From: Aliivibrio salmonicida LFI1238
Lineage (GTDB): Bacteria; Pseudomonadota; Gammaproteobacteria; Enterobacterales; Vibrionaceae
Assembly: GCF_000196495.1 (NCBI RefSeq)
Contig: NC_011312.1
Span: 2,914,001-2,978,000 of the forward strand
Direction: 5' to 3'
DNA: 64,000 bases
Positions 33,756 to 42,684 of the stretch are shown here, in pieces (positions within the stretch are counted from its first letter, which is position 1; each line of letters opens with the position of its first letter). The notes beneath the pieces were generated by a model that searched no databases, was not told the origin of the DNA, and saw nothing but the letters and a program-made list of their open reading frames with translations. Position numbers and translations under genes: made by a program.

Positions 33756-34360
33756 GAGTCGTCATCGAGCGGTGCAACAACCGTTGCCTTTAAAAAAGCG
33801 GTATTAAGTTTAATGGTTACACCACAGATAACGCCGGATAATCGATTGGTTCTTGATTTGATTGTGACGCAAGATAGACCCGGTCAAATTGTGAAAACGG
33901 GGACAGGTGAAGCGGTCGCAATTGAAACACAAAGAATAGGGACTCAAGTTTTAGTGGATAATGGCGAAACTGTTGTTTTGGGTGGTATTTATCAGCATTC
34001 CTTATCAAATAGTGTAGAAAAAGTACCCCTTCTGGGTGATTTACCCCTACTTGGAGTGCTATTTCGTCGCAGCTCCGAAAATATAGGTAAAAAAGAATTA
34101 TTAATCTTTGTCACACAAAAAGTTGTTATACAATAGTAAGATAGCTGAAAATTTGATGGTTTATTTTTGGTGAAATAGGTGTAAAGAAAAATAATTATGC
34201 TGAACTTTTCATCTAGCTATTGCAATTACTAGCTATTAACTGAGATAATTTTTGGTCTTATCACGAAATATCTGTGAGGAATATGGTGCCACAGAAGCAT
34301 GTCTGTTGAAGAGACAACTGTTGGCAATGTCGTTAATGAACTTTGCATAATTTCTAAAAA

Positions 34361-34879
34361 ATGGCTGAAAAACGAAATATTTTCCTTGTTGGCCCAATGG
34401 GCGCCGGCAAAAGTACAATTGGTAGGCACTTAGCACAGCAACTTCACATGGAGTTTCTTGATTCTGATACGGTAATTGAAGAACGCACAGGCGCAGATAT
34501 CGCTTGGGTATTCGACGTTGAAGGTGAAGAAGGTTTCCGTATACGTGAGGAAGGTGTAATTAACGATTTAACTCAAGAGCAAGGTATTGTACTTGCGACG
34601 GGTGGTGGCTCTGTAATTAGTAAAGAGAGTCGCAATCGTTTATCTGCTCGTGGTGTTGTTGTATATCTTGAAACTACGATTGAGAAGCAATTAGCTCGCA
34701 CACAACGCGATAAAAAACGTCCGTTGCTTCAAACTGATGAGCCTCGAGAAGTGTTAGAAGCACTAGCGAAAGAACGTAACGCACTTTATGAAGAAGTGTC
34801 TGATTACGTTGTTCGTACCGATGATCAAAGTGCAAAAGTGGTAGCAAATCAAATCATCCAAATGCTTGAAGAGCGTTAA
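34361..34879 (+). CDS. aroK: Shikimate kinase I
   Basis: AroK phosphorylates shikimate with ATP in the aromatic amino acid pathway. The 172-residue protein has the P-loop GPMGAGKST (residues 11-19), the shikimate-binding ATGGGSV motif near residue 77, the adenine-binding QRDKKRPLL lid region, and the usual length. It is followed 38 bp later by aroB, and the aroK-aroB-damX-dam order is classic for gamma-proteobacteria. About 220 bp separate it from pilQ. Confidence 0.97.
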   Translation: MAEKRNIFLVGPMGAGKSTIGRHLAQQLHMEFLDSDTVIEERTGADIAWVFDVEGEEGFRIREEGVINDLTQEQGIVLATGGGSVISKESRNRLSARGVVVYLETTIEKQLARTQRDKKRPLLQTDEPREVLEALAKERNALYEEVSDYVVRTDDQSAKVVANQIIQMLEER

Positions 34880-34917
34880 TTCAAGTCATTTTATAAGACG
34901 GATATTGGGAACGAATC

Positions 34918-36006
34918 ATGGAAACGATTCATGTAGATTTAGCAGAACGTAGCTATCCCATCTCTATCGGCGCCGAGTTGTTTTGCAACCCGGCGCATTT
35001 TTCATCTGTAATACCTGCCAAAAAACGTGTTGTCGTTATTAGTAATGTAACGGTTGCGCCGTTGTATGCTCAACAAATCATCGACACTTTAAATACGTTT
35101 GAATGCCAAGTATCACTGCTTGAATTAGACGATGGCGAACAATATAAAAATCTTGATACTTTCAATCAAATCCTGACGTTCTTATTAGAAGAAAATCACA
35201 GCCGAGACGTGACTATTGTTGCATTAGGCGGTGGTGTTGTTGGTGATGTGGTTGGTTTTGCCTCTGCGTGTTATCAGCGTGGTGTCGATTTTATTCAAGT
35301 TCCAACGACGTTATTGTCCCAAGTGGATTCATCCGTTGGTGGAAAAACAGCAATAAACCATCCACTAGGTAAAAATATGGTGGGTGCCTTTTATCAACCT
35401 AAAGCGGTTATTATTGATATTAATTGTCTTAAGACGTTACCTGAACGCGAATTTGCAGCGGGCATGGCTGAAGTCATTAAATATGGCATTATTATTGATA
35501 GTGATTTCTTTGATTGGCTTGATGAGAACATGGAAAAACTCTATGCACTCGATCACGATGCATTGGTGTATGCCATTTCACGTTGTTGCCAAATCAAAGC
35601 GGATGTTGTGGCTAAAGATGAAAAAGAATCAGGCGTTCGCGCACTTTTGAATTTAGGACATACTTTTGGCCATGCGATAGAGGCCGAAATGGGTTACGGT
35701 AATTGGCTTCATGGTGAGGCCGTGTCTGCTGGAACCGTAATGGCTGCAGTGACAGCTCAAAAAGAAGGCTTAATTTCACAGCAAGAAGTGGATCGCATTT
35801 GTGCTCTACTTAAAAAAGCGAAATTACCTTTGAAAGCACCTAAAGAAATGACGGTAGAGGCATTTATGAAGCACATGATGCGTGACAAGAAAGTATTGTC
35901 AGGCAAGTTACGTTTGGTACTCCCAACTTCAATTGGTAGCTCTGAGGTCGTAACAGGTGTTTCTGAGCGTGTTCTCGCTGATGTGATAGAGCAATGTAAG
36001 GCATAA
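34918..36006 (+). CDS. aroB: 3-dehydroquinate synthase
   Basis: AroB converts DAHP to 3-dehydroquinate, using NAD and a divalent metal. The 362-residue protein shows the NAD-binding ALGGGVVGDVVGFA motif, the active-site QVDSSVGGKTAINHP, and a metal site with LNLGHTFGHAIE (His) and NWLHGEAVSAG. It starts after a GGGAACGAATC site and ends 3 bp before damX, which indicates coupled expression. Confidence 0.97.
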   Translation: METIHVDLAERSYPISIGAELFCNPAHFSSVIPAKKRVVVISNVTVAPLYAQQIIDTLNTFECQVSLLELDDGEQYKNLDTFNQILTFLLEENHSRDVTIVALGGGVVGDVVGFASACYQRGVDFIQVPTTLLSQVDSSVGGKTAINHPLGKNMVGAFYQPKAVIIDINCLKTLPEREFAAGMAEVIKYGIIIDSDFFDWLDENMEKLYALDHDALVYAISRCCQIKADVVAKDEKESGVRALLNLGHTFGHAIEAEMGYGNWLHGEAVSAGTVMAAVTAQKEGLISQQEVDRICALLKKAKLPLKAPKEMTVEAFMKHMMRDKKVLSGKLRLVLPTSIGSSEVVTGVSERVLADVIEQCKA

Positions 36007-36009
36007 ACG

Positions 36010-37527
36010 ATGAATATTGGTCATGATTCAACTGTTTTAGAATTAGAAAGTCAGATTGATGTGTTATCTCGCATTCAGTTTGTTTCTCGTTTTGGTTCTA
36101 ATTTGGTACATATTGAAGGAGTTAAAGGCTCTGGAAAGTCATGGCTATCTCAGCGTTATCTTGAAAAATGGTGTGATGATGCAGATCAAGTACTATTGAT
36201 GTGCCATACCAATCAATCAATATATCAACAGCGTGGGATCATTTTAAAACAGATGGTTCGTGATCCGCTTTTTAATGAGCACGATACTGTTGTTGATAGT
36301 ATTAGTCGGATGTTAGCGGGTGAAAAGTGCAACTTAGTTCTGGTTATTGATGACGCACATCTACTCTCTTCTGAGTTACTTAGTGAGTTGTGGTTACTGG
36401 TTCAAAAAGCACAGTCAGCGTCTAACTGGCAAATTAATGTGCTGCTTTTTGCTGATAAAGGAACGTTAACACAACCTTTATCGCAGATGTCTTATGGGCA
36501 GGACAGTAAACCGATTGATATTGATATTGAGTTATTGACGCAAGATGAAGCTGCAACGTTTTCTGAAATGCTTGTGATTCGTTTTGCATCAAGCAAAGAA
36601 GAGAAAGCAAGAATTCGTCGCTTGGTGAATAAGAATAATAGATTGCCAGGGAAACTTATTATATTAGGTGAGAAAAAAGCAGAACGACGAGTAATTATTC
36701 GTTCAGTAGCGCAATCTCCCGTTGGTATTTTAAGTTTAGCGGCTATTTTACTTCTTGGTTCCGCAGGTGGTTATTGGTGGATGAATCAGTCATCGTTGCC
36801 TTCTATGAACTCAATGCTTCATGATTCACTGAATCAATCATTAAATAATGACAGTTTAGTCTTAGATGCACTTAATAAAGAAAACTCAGAGCTTAACAGT
36901 ATTAATCTGCCTGAAGATGATACACATACGATCCCTCCTGATGTGATTGATAAGCCGATAATTATTGAATCAAGTAAAGAAGAAGGTAAGCGTGTTGTCG
37001 TCCCCTCTGAAGTGGTTGATGCTTTAGTCGGTGATTCTGAATCTTTGGATGAATCGGCGTCATTAACGTCTTCTGCAGATGATATTCTTGCTACTCAAGA
37101 GACGGTAAATAAAGAAAATACGACATCAGTGTCTTCTAAAAAAGAAGATATGGCGAGTATTGTTAATGAGAGTAAGCCTTTAGTTGTCGAAAAAAATACA
37201 GACGTAGGCAAAGAACGTATTACGTTTACTTTGGCTAATTCTGAACTTAAAGCCATTTCTGAAAAGCGCTATATATTGCAATTAGCCGCTTTAACAAATG
37301 AAGAAGCAGTGCAAGAGTTCTTAGATGAACATCAACTTGGAAGTTCAGCTCGAATTTATCAAGCATTAAGAAATGGTTCGATTTGGTATATCGTGAGTTA
37401 TGGTGATTATGTCTCCATTTCAAAAGCTCGTGGTGCGGTGAAGAATCTACCAAATTCAGTTCAAACTCTGGGTCCTTGGGCAAAATCTTTAGTTCAAGTA
37501 CATCGAGAAATTGATTCTTTAAAATAA
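36010..37527 (+). CDS. damX: Cell-division protein DamX (AAA ATPase plus SPOR domain)
   Basis: DamX is a bitopic membrane protein at the division septum. The 505-residue protein has an N-terminal AAA-type ATPase with Walker A GVKGSGKSW (about 38-46) and Walker B LVLVIDDAH (about 112-120). A single membrane helix spans about 240-260. A low-complexity Ser/Asp/Glu-rich periplasmic linker follows, then a C-terminal SPOR domain from about 415 (RYILQLAALTNEEAVQEFL) that binds denuded glycan. The gene sits between aroB and dam. Confidence 0.9.
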   Translation: MNIGHDSTVLELESQIDVLSRIQFVSRFGSNLVHIEGVKGSGKSWLSQRYLEKWCDDADQVLLMCHTNQSIYQQRGIILKQMVRDPLFNEHDTVVDSISRMLAGEKCNLVLVIDDAHLLSSELLSELWLLVQKAQSASNWQINVLLFADKGTLTQPLSQMSYGQDSKPIDIDIELLTQDEAATFSEMLVIRFASSKEEKARIRRLVNKNNRLPGKLIILGEKKAERRVIIRSVAQSPVGILSLAAILLLGSAGGYWWMNQSSLPSMNSMLHDSLNQSLNNDSLVLDALNKENSELNSINLPEDDTHTIPPDVIDKPIIIESSKEEGKRVVVPSEVVDALVGDSESLDESASLTSSADDILATQETVNKENTTSVSSKKEDMASIVNESKPLVVEKNTDVGKERITFTLANSELKAISEKRYILQLAALTNEEAVQEFLDEHQLGSSARIYQALRNGSIWYIVSYGDYVSISKARGAVKNLPNSVQTLGPWAKSLVQVHREIDSLK

Positions 37528-37598
37528 CACTGAGTATTGATTAAAAATAGGGTACAATCGCCCGCTTTCTGGATTAGGGTAAAAGGCTAAAAAGACGT

Positions 37599-38429
37599 AT
37601 GAAAAAGCATCGCGCATTTCTTAAGTGGGCTGGCGGCAAATATAGCCTAGTAGAAGAAATTCAACGTCATCTTCCTGATGCTAGAAAATTGATCGAACCC
37701 TTTGTTGGGGCCGGTTCTGTATTTTTAAATACAGACTATGATCATTATCTTCTTGCGGATATTAATCCTGATTTGATCAATCTTTATAACCATCTTAAAG
37801 AGAATCCAGAGCGCTTTGTTGAAGACGTTCGTGAATTATTCCAACCTGAATATAATCAAAAAGAAGTCTATTTAGATCTGCGTATTGAATTTAATCAATG
37901 TACAGATACGTACCGTCGTTCTTTGTTATTTCTCTATATGAACCGTCATGGCTTTAATGGGTTGTGTCGTTATAACAAAAAAGGAGGGTTTAACGTTCCT
38001 TTTGGTTCTTATAAAAAACCGTATTTCCCTGAAAAAGAAATGTATTTTTTTGCTGAGAAAGCAAAGAAAGCGACGTTTGTTTGCGAAGGCTATCTAGAAA
38101 CCTTTAAGCGAGCACGCAAAGGTTGTGTGATTTATTGCGATCCTCCTTATGCCCCTTTATCTACAACTGCGAACTTTACTTCGTACGCAGGGAATGGTTT
38201 CTCTTTAGATGACCAAGCGGCTCTCGCTGATATTGCGGAAAAAGCGGCATTTGGGCGAGATATTCCAGTTCTGATTTCTAATCATGACACCATTTTGACT
38301 CGTCGTTTGTATCATGGTGCAACGCTGAATAAGATAAAAGTTAAACGTACCATTAGTCGAAATGGTGCTGGCCGAAATAAAGTTGATGAACTCATGGCTT
38401 TGTTTTATGCGCCGAAATGTACCGAGTAA
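37599..38429 (+). CDS. dam: DNA adenine methyltransferase (GATC)
   Basis: Dam methylates adenine in GATC, supporting mismatch repair, replication timing and gene regulation. The 276-residue length and motifs fit: an AdoMet motif FLKWAGGKYSL near residue 6, FVGAGSVFLN near 34, the GFNGLCRYN region, and the catalytic DPPY at 181-184. Other parts include ISNHDT and an RTISRNGAGRNKVDEL DNA-contact end. It starts 71 bp after damX and precedes rpe. Confidence 0.97.
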   Translation: MKKHRAFLKWAGGKYSLVEEIQRHLPDARKLIEPFVGAGSVFLNTDYDHYLLADINPDLINLYNHLKENPERFVEDVRELFQPEYNQKEVYLDLRIEFNQCTDTYRRSLLFLYMNRHGFNGLCRYNKKGGFNVPFGSYKKPYFPEKEMYFFAEKAKKATFVCEGYLETFKRARKGCVIYCDPPYAPLSTTANFTSYAGNGFSLDDQAALADIAEKAAFGRDIPVLISNHDTILTRRLYHGATLNKIKVKRTISRNGAGRNKVDELMALFYAPKCTE

Positions 38430-38551
38430 TCTAAGCGACCCTTTTCAAACAATTGCCTAAGACAGTGTTTAAAATATCAGGTAGAATTGCGCCGTCGATT
38501 TAATCGATTGCGTAACTCTTATCAGATACTTATTTTAACCTGAGGCTCAAC

Positions 38552-39229
38552 ATGAAAGATTTTTTGATCGCACCATCTATTCTCTCTGCTGATTTTGCTC
38601 GTCTTGGTGAAGACGTAGACAAAGTATTAGCGTCAGGCGCTGATGTGGTTCACTTTGATGTGATGGATAACCACTACGTACCAAACTTAACGTTCGGTGC
38701 GCCGATTTGTAAAGCGTTACGTGATTACGGTATTACCGCTCCAATTGATGTGCATTTGATGGTGAAACCAGTGGACAGTATTGTTCCTGAGTTTGCAAAA
38801 GCCGGTGCAACAATGATCACTTTCCATGTTGAAGCATCTGAACATGTTGATCGTACCCTTCAGTTAATTAAAGAGCACGGCTGTAAAGCGGGTGTTGTTC
38901 TTAATCCTGCAACGCCATTATCCTGTCTTGACTACATTCTTGATAAAGTCGATATGATCTTACTTATGTCAGTTAATCCGGGTTTTGGTGGTCAGTCATT
39001 TATTCCTAGTACGTTAGATAAATTGCGTGCAGTACGTAAATTGATCGATGACTCTGGTCGTGATATCCGTCTTGAAATTGATGGTGGCGTAAAAGTGGAT
39101 AACATTCGTGAAATCGCAGAAGCGGGCGCGGATATGTTTGTGGCAGGCTCTGCAATCTTTAATCAACCAAATTATAAAGAAGTGATAGATGAAATGCGTG
39201 CTGAACTCGCTAAAGTGAAAGGTAATTAA
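38552..39229 (+). CDS. rpe: Ribulose-phosphate 3-epimerase
   Basis: Rpe interconverts ribulose 5-phosphate and xylulose 5-phosphate in the pentose phosphate pathway. The 225-residue TIM barrel has APSILSADFARLG at the start, the VHFDVMDNHYVPN metal site (His and Asp), MSVNPGFGGQSF as phosphate loop and EIDGGVKVDNI near residue 174. It starts after a CTGAGG site and lies 5 bp before gph. Confidence 0.97.
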   Translation: MKDFLIAPSILSADFARLGEDVDKVLASGADVVHFDVMDNHYVPNLTFGAPICKALRDYGITAPIDVHLMVKPVDSIVPEFAKAGATMITFHVEASEHVDRTLQLIKEHGCKAGVVLNPATPLSCLDYILDKVDMILLMSVNPGFGGQSFIPSTLDKLRAVRKLIDDSGRDIRLEIDGGVKVDNIREIAEAGADMFVAGSAIFNQPNYKEVIDEMRAELAKVKGN

Positions 39230-39234
39230 GAGAC

Positions 39235-39918
39235 ATGTTTGAAAACATCAAACTGATCGCGTTTGATTTGGATGGAACACTGCTAGATAGTGTTCCAGAC
39301 TTAGCTCGTGCGGTTGATCTTGCTATGCAAGACCTAGATTACCCTGGCGTTACATTAGAGCAAGCTTCTCATTGGATAGGCAATGGTGCTGATGTTTTGG
39401 TCTCTCGTGCTTTAAGTCAAAGTGTGGTCGTTGCTGAAGGTCTTAATCTTGAGTTGGTAAAAACAGCTCGTGGGCGTTTAGATCATCATTACCATGAGGG
39501 TGGCCATAAGCTGAGCCATCTTTACCCAAACGTAAAAGAGACATTAGAGTCGCTATATCAGGAAGGGTATACGCTAGCGCTTGTGACGAATAAGCCCGCG
39601 CAATTTGTTCCTGAATTATTAAAACAACATCAACTTGAACATTTATTTGTTGATGTTATTGGTGGCGATACGTTTGTCGAGAAGAAGCCTAATCCATTCG
39701 CTTTAAATTGGTTACTCGATAAGCATCATCTTTTGCCGACGCAAATGTTGATGGTGGGTGATTCTCAAAATGATATTCAAGCCGCTAAAGCCGCTGGTTG
39801 TTATAGTTTCGGATTAACTTATGGTTATAACCATGGGGAACCTATTGCAGACAGTGATCCTGATGTTGTGAGTGATGAATTTAATCATTTATTAGCCGTG
39901 ATGAGTGTGGCAAGATAG
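39235..39918 (+). CDS. gph: Phosphoglycolate phosphatase
   Basis: Gph hydrolyses 2-phosphoglycolate, formed for example during repair of DNA 3'-phosphoglycolate ends. The 227-residue HAD-family protein has motif I DLDGTLLDS (residues 11-19), a helical cap with GNGADVLVSRAL, motif II LVTNKPAQ and motif IV VGDSQNDIQAAKAAG. It follows rpe closely, the conserved rpe-gph-trpS order. It has a strong terminator after it. Confidence 0.95.
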   Translation: MFENIKLIAFDLDGTLLDSVPDLARAVDLAMQDLDYPGVTLEQASHWIGNGADVLVSRALSQSVVVAEGLNLELVKTARGRLDHHYHEGGHKLSHLYPNVKETLESLYQEGYTLALVTNKPAQFVPELLKQHQLEHLFVDVIGGDTFVEKKPNPFALNWLLDKHHLLPTQMLMVGDSQNDIQAAKAAGCYSFGLTYGYNHGEPIADSDPDVVSDEFNHLLAVMSVAR

Positions 39919-39979
39919 TATTCGTTAATAAGTACACGGATTAACGTAATTCGGCATTATTAATATCGATAGAATAACC

Positions 39980-40013
39980 ATTAAATGATCCGATAACGGG
40001 TCATTTAATTTTT
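39980..40013 (+). terminator. Terminator of the rpe-gph transcript
   Basis: ATTAAATGATCCG and CGGGTCATTTAAT form a 13-bp stem (one T-G pair) around ATAA, followed by TTTT. It suggests that trpS has its own promoter. Confidence 0.85.
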
Positions 40014-40037
40014 ACAGTTAAACAAGGAATCATAACC

Positions 40038-41054
40038 ATGAGCAAGCCCATCGTATTAAGTGGTGTTCAACCGTCAGGTGAACTGAGTATTGGTAACTAC
40101 TTGGGTGCTCTACGTCAATGGCAACAGATGCAAGACGATTATGATTGTCAGTACTGTGTTGTAGACCTTCATGCCATTACGGTTCGTCAAGATCCTAAAG
40201 CATTGCATGAAGCGACACTCGATGCTCTGGCAATTTGTCTCGCGGTTGGTGTTGATCCAAAGAAGAGCACGTTATTTGTTCAGTCACATGTACCAGAGCA
40301 TGCTCAGCTAGGTTGGCTTCTTAACTGTTATACCCAAATGGGTGAACTAAGTCGTATGACTCAGTTTAAAGATAAGTCTGCTCGTCATTCAAATGATGTG
40401 AATGTTGGGTTATTCGGTTACCCAGTCTTAATGGCGGCTGATATTTTATTGTACGGCGCGCATCAAGTGCCTGTGGGCAGTGATCAAAAGCAGCATTTAG
40501 AATTAGCGCGTGATATTGCGAATCGTTTCAATAATGCTTACTGCCCTGAATCGCCTTTATTCACGGTTCCAGAACCCTACATCCCACAAGTGAATGCGCG
40601 TGTGATGAGTCTACAAGATGCGACGAAGAAAATGTCTAAATCAGATGATAACCGTAAGAATGTTATTACGCTGTTAGAAGATCCTAAGTCAATTCTTAAG
40701 AAAATCAATAAAGCGCAAACAGACGCAGAAATGCCCCCTCGTATTGCTCATGATTGGGAAAACAAAGCCGGTATTTCAAACCTGATGGGTCTGTATTCTG
40801 CAGCAAGTGGCCAAACGTTTGAAGAGATCGAAGCTCAATACCAAGGTGTTGAAATGTATGGTCCATTCAAGAAAGACGTTGGTGAAGCGATTGTGACGAT
40901 GCTAGAGCCGATTCAATCTGAATATAAACGTATTCGTGATGATCGTACGTATATGGATTCAGTAATGAAAGCGGGAGCTGAAAAGGCATCAGAACGCGCT
41001 GCAGTGACACTGAAAAAAGCGTATGAAGCCGTTGGTTTTGTTACTCGCCCATAG
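40038..41054 (+). CDS. trpS: Tryptophanyl-tRNA synthetase
   Basis: TrpS charges tRNA-Trp. The 338-residue class I synthetase shows the HIGH-like signature SGELSIGNYLGALRQW near residue 14, the DLHAITVRQ substrate region, and KMSKSDDN (about 202-209) as the second signature. The AAGGAATC site precedes the ATG at 40038. It follows the gph terminator and is followed by its own terminator before pabA. Confidence 0.97.
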   Translation: MSKPIVLSGVQPSGELSIGNYLGALRQWQQMQDDYDCQYCVVDLHAITVRQDPKALHEATLDALAICLAVGVDPKKSTLFVQSHVPEHAQLGWLLNCYTQMGELSRMTQFKDKSARHSNDVNVGLFGYPVLMAADILLYGAHQVPVGSDQKQHLELARDIANRFNNAYCPESPLFTVPEPYIPQVNARVMSLQDATKKMSKSDDNRKNVITLLEDPKSILKKINKAQTDAEMPPRIAHDWENKAGISNLMGLYSAASGQTFEEIEAQYQGVEMYGPFKKDVGEAIVTMLEPIQSEYKRIRDDRTYMDSVMKAGAEKASERAAVTLKKAYEAVGFVTRP

Positions 41055-41077
41055 TTAGTCTGCCAATGAGTTAAATG

Positions 41078-41113
41078 AATTGCTCGTTAGCTTTTTGCTA
41101 GCGAGCAATTTTT
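41078..41113 (+). terminator. Terminator of trpS
   Basis: AATTGCTCGTTAGC and GCTAGCGAGCAATTTTTA pair with a TTTTT loop. A 14-bp stem with one G-T wobble, followed by T residues. Confidence 0.9.
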
Positions 41114-41150
41114 ATTTCTTCTTCTCTACTTAGCGAATGTAGTCTTTTTT

Positions 41151-41729
41151 ATGCTGTTAATGATCGATAATTATGATTCTTTTACTTATAACCTATATCA
41201 GTACTTTTGTGAGTTAGGTATAGAGGTCAAAGTAATACGTAATGATGAAATTGATATTAAAGGTATTGAGGCGCTTAACCCGTCACATTTAGTCATATCT
41301 CCTGGCCCTTGTACCCCGAATGAAGCGGGTATTTCATTAGAAGCCATTACGTATTTTTCTGACAAATTACCTATTTTAGGCGTGTGTCTAGGCCACCAAG
41401 CGATTGCTCAAGTTTTTGGTGGTGATGTTGTGCGTGCAAGAAAAGTGATGCACGGTAAAACATCGTTAATTACACACACCAATTGCAGTGTATTTACAGG
41501 GTTGAATAATCCGTTAACGGTTACTCGTTATCATTCTTTAGTCGTGAAAGCAGACACATTACCTGCGTGTTTTGATATCACTGCTTGGACTGAAAATGAT
41601 GAGGGAGAAATGGATGAGATCATGGGGTTTCGTCATAAAACATTACCAATAGAAGCGGTTCAATTTCATCCTGAATCGATAATGACAGAACAAGGTCATG
41701 AGATTTTATCTAACTTTATTAATAAATAA
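41151..41729 (+). CDS. pabA: Glutamine amidotransferase of 4-amino-4-deoxychorismate synthase
   Basis: PabA supplies ammonia from glutamine to PabB for p-aminobenzoate synthesis in the folate pathway. The 192-residue class I GATase has Cys79 in GVCLGHQAIAQVFGG and a His/Glu pair in QFHPESIM near residue 170. TrpG proteins look alike, but the length and the position before argD match PabA in other gamma-proteobacteria. Translation starts at MLLMIDNYDSFTYN. IS66 copy B now lies 137 bp downstream, between pabA and argD. Confidence 0.88.
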   Translation: MLLMIDNYDSFTYNLYQYFCELGIEVKVIRNDEIDIKGIEALNPSHLVISPGPCTPNEAGISLEAITYFSDKLPILGVCLGHQAIAQVFGGDVVRARKVMHGKTSLITHTNCSVFTGLNNPLTVTRYHSLVVKADTLPACFDITAWTENDEGEMDEIMGFRHKTLPIEAVQFHPESIMTEQGHEILSNFINK

Positions 41730-41865
41730 TTAATATCTCTCTTAATTAAGAGAGCGATCCAGTTCACCCTTCTTGCTTTTTCTTTTTTCTCCGTTTTAAA
41801 AATAATAAGTGCTGATTTATGCATAATAAATTGAGCGCTCATCCTAATAAAGTCGTTTACATATA

Positions 41866-41873
41866 AACAAACC
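41866..41873. repeat. Left 8-bp target duplication of IS66 copy B
   Basis: AACAAACC directly precedes the left inverted repeat and is repeated at 44189-44196, the 8-bp length typical of IS66. Confidence 0.95.
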
Positions 41874-41954
41874 GTAAGCGTGCGGGGAACTACACCTAAC
41901 AAATAAAATTCATTATGCGTATCTTACGATCTTTCATTTAACGAGAACGTAATT

Positions 41955-42269
41955 ATGCAAAAAGATAAAAAGAGAACACCAGAGCAATGGCACGCTCTAT
42001 TTGAATCTCAGCAATCTAGCAAGCTTAGTGCCGCTGAATTTTGTCGTAACCATAATATTCTGCCAAAGACATTTAGTGCACGTAAAGCACGATGGAAACA
42101 AAAGATTAACGCTTCTACTTTCTTGAAAGTAGAAGCGTTAACATCAACTATCATCGCCACTCCACAATTACCAGATATTCAACTTTCTATCGGAAAATTG
42201 CGATTAACATTGCCAGCTAATACTGAACCTCACTGGATAGGACTCTTATTAAAAGGGTATCAATCATGA
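41955..42269 (+). CDS. tnpA: IS66 accessory protein TnpA (copy B)
   Basis: The 104-residue protein is identical to the copy A version, including the HTH-like LSAAEFCRNHNILPKTFSA region. It starts 81 bp inside the left end. The overlap with tnpB is ATGA. The long perfect palindrome at 42106-42141 lies in its coding sequence. Confidence 0.93.
   Translation: MQKDKKRTPEQWHALFESQQSSKLSAAEFCRNHNILPKTFSARKARWKQKINASTFLKVEALTSTIIATPQLPDIQLSIGKLRLTLPANTEPHWIGLLLKGYQS
42106..42141. repeat. Perfect 17-bp-arm palindrome inside tnpA (copy B)
   Basis: The arms TTAACGCTTCTACTTTC (42106-42122) and its complement (42125-42141) are separated by TT, exactly as in copy A. Confidence 0.9.
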
Positions 42270-42613
42270 ATGTATTTACTGATGTTTCCACCATTTATCT
42301 TCATCGTGATTTTGTCGATTTTCGCAAGGCCATTAATGGCCTTGTCGTGATTGTTGAGCAAGAAATGCAACTATCACCGTTTAGTGATGCTCTATTTATA
42401 TTTTGCAATAAGCCTCGTGATAAACTCAAAATATTGTATTGGGATAAAACAGGATTCGCTTTATGGTACAAGCGATTAGATGAAGACCGCTTCAAATGGC
42501 CACGAAATATAAATAACGATACGTTAGCATTATCAGAGCAGCAACTGACACTGCTATTACAAGGTTTTGATATCTTAGGACATCAACCGGTACATTATCA
42601 AACAACCCTTTGA
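42266..42613 (+). CDS. tnpB: IS66 accessory protein TnpB (copy B)
   Basis: The 115-residue IS66 Orf2 protein is identical to copy A and contains FIFCNKPRDKLKILYWDKTG. It overlaps tnpA by four bases, and 71 bp separate it from the tnpC ATG. Confidence 0.95.
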   Translation: MNVFTDVSTIYLHRDFVDFRKAINGLVVIVEQEMQLSPFSDALFIFCNKPRDKLKILYWDKTGFALWYKRLDEDRFKWPRNINNDTLALSEQQLTLLLQGFDILGHQPVHYQTTL

Positions 42614-42684
42614 ATAGTTGATTCTCAGTCAAGAATAGGAGGCAACCGATTGATTACCTGTATTATCGTTATATAGTCATCTAC

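Larger units (their letters stand above)
31408..34136 (+). pseudogene. pilQ: Type IV pilus secretin PilQ, interrupted by IS982
   Basis: PilQ is the outer-membrane secretin through which type IV pili leave the cell. The 5' part (31408-32748) has a signal peptide, an AMIN domain and secretin N0/N1 regions, ending EQGTEIPYL. The rest resumes at 33756 with ESSSSGATTVAFKKAVLSLM and runs to QKVVIQ at 34136. Removing the 1001-bp element and one 6-bp duplication restores one continuous frame of 573 codons, so no other damage is evident. The truncated protein stops within the IS at codon 448 and lacks the secretin gate and pore. The pilus and DNA uptake through PilQ should be lost. Confidence 0.95.

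Noticed and set aside
41733..41760. CTCTCTTAATTAAGAGAG palindrome after pabA as a terminator
   Set aside because: No T run follows directly and the stem is AT-rich; too weak to call a terminator.
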